DNA from: Chloroflexi bacterium CFX6
GTDB lineage: Bacteria > Chloroflexota > Anaerolineae > Anaerolineales > Villigracilaceae
Direction: 5' to 3'
NCBI GenBank assembly: GCA_030263595.1
Contig: SZPG01000034.1
Span: 1-49,697 of the forward strand
DNA: 49,697 nt
Positions 49,441-49,697 of the stretch are shown here, one piece after another (position 1 is the stretch's first letter; the number at the start of each line of letters is the position of its first letter). The notes beneath the pieces were generated by a model. That model had not been told where the DNA came from, searched no databases, and was given only the letters and a program-made list of their open reading frames with translations. Made by a program: the position numbers and the translations under genes.

Positions 49441-49697
49441 ATGGCTGAAAATGTAACCAAACGCAGTCATATTCATCCCTTTTTTCGGGTCGTGCTGGTT
49501 TTCCTATTGATACTTTTCGGGGGTATGTTAGTTGCTTCAATCAATTGGATTTTTCATAAAGTTCATTACACCCTGGGGATGGAACTGGCTGAAGTCATGG
49601 TTGCCATCATTTCCATCTTTATCCTGATATTGATCCTGGTGGGCTTGCGCACTGGTCTGAGCATGGACCGCTTCCTTCGACGGAGAAGGTATGAGGC
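49441..49697 (+). CDS. Partial membrane protein running off the window
   Basis: An open frame starts with ATG at 49441 (MAENVTKRSHIHPFFR) and continues to the last base without a stop, at least 85 codons. It has two hydrophobic helices: one at about 16-36 (VVLVFLLILFGGMLVASIN) and one at about 50-73 (VMVAIISIFILILILVG), then a basic turn (RFLRRRRYE). It is divergent from the HTH gene. The function cannot be told; a conjugation or element maintenance role is only a guess. Confidence 0.65.
   Translation, partial: MAENVTKRSHIHPFFRVVLVFLLILFGGMLVASINWIFHKVHYTLGMELAEVMVAIISIFILILILVGLRTGLSMDRFLRRRRYE

Overview
The window looks like a chromosomal stretch from a Chloroflexota bacterium, most likely Anaerolineae-like. 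This is an inference from gene content: cysteine-rich L28 next to an Asp23/FakA pair, a mevalonate-route decarboxylase, several L,D-transpeptidases and a sortase with no outer-membrane genes, Pro/Thr-rich spacer proteins, and TIR or KAP proteins fused to FGE-sulfatase domains. No ribosomal RNA is present to fix the taxonomy.

Region 1 (1-5,300) is an accessory island. An orphan HicB-like gene is followed by a complete diversity-generating retroelement (DGR) on the minus strand: a target gene with a variable repeat, a DGR-type reverse transcriptase, an overlapping Avd gene, and the template repeat. Variable and template repeats (126 bp) differ at 20 positions, and all 20 are adenines in the template. 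The target was originally a KAP P-loop NTPase fused to an FGE-sulfatase (C-type-lectin-fold) domain. Its NTPase part now carries two small deletions, one removing the expected Walker B segment. Palindromic GC-rich repeats have entered the target gene in frame. A HEPN/MNT toxin-antitoxin pair (HEPN frameshifted) and a chimeric gene scrap lie upstream, followed by tRNA-Leu(CAA).

Region 2 (5,400-25,500) is mostly housekeeping: ychF, an M3 oligoendopeptidase, tmk, a ClbS/DfsB-like protein, FmdB, a damaged MazF with its RHH antitoxin, two PLP aminotransferases, a sortase, a kinase/beta-propeller receptor, an aldo-keto reductase, a sugar nucleotidyltransferase, a large membrane protein, a cold-shock protein, a response-regulator/thioredoxin-reductase-like fusion and CorA.

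Region 3 (25,800-31,700) is an envelope block: a LURP-one-like protein with a coupled partner, two Tat-exported L,D-transpeptidases, an amidase, and two membrane-anchored L,D-transpeptidases, one of which has lost its catalytic His/Cys segment.

Region 4 (31,800-46,000) holds a flavin reductase, AMMECR1, a TPR membrane protein, an unrecognised 540-residue protein, a TIR-TM-FGE protein, DUF971, RtcB, an SH3b protein, a lipid kinase, a non-RD Ser/Thr kinase, rpe, rpmB, and the Asp23-FakA pair.

Region 5 (46,043 to the end) is a mobile element integrated into the 5' end of the mevalonate-pathway decarboxylase gene. A large serine recombinase reads across the junction and stops in an ATGA overlap with an internal Met codon of the truncated decarboxylase. 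Visibly more A+T-rich DNA starts at that junction and continues with a small gene, an excisionase-like HTH gene and a partial membrane protein.

A recurring theme is the small internal deletion (KAP twice, MazF, one L,D-transpeptidase) and the single-base frameshift (HEPN). These are either real decay of accessory genes or assembly/consensus errors; raw reads would decide.
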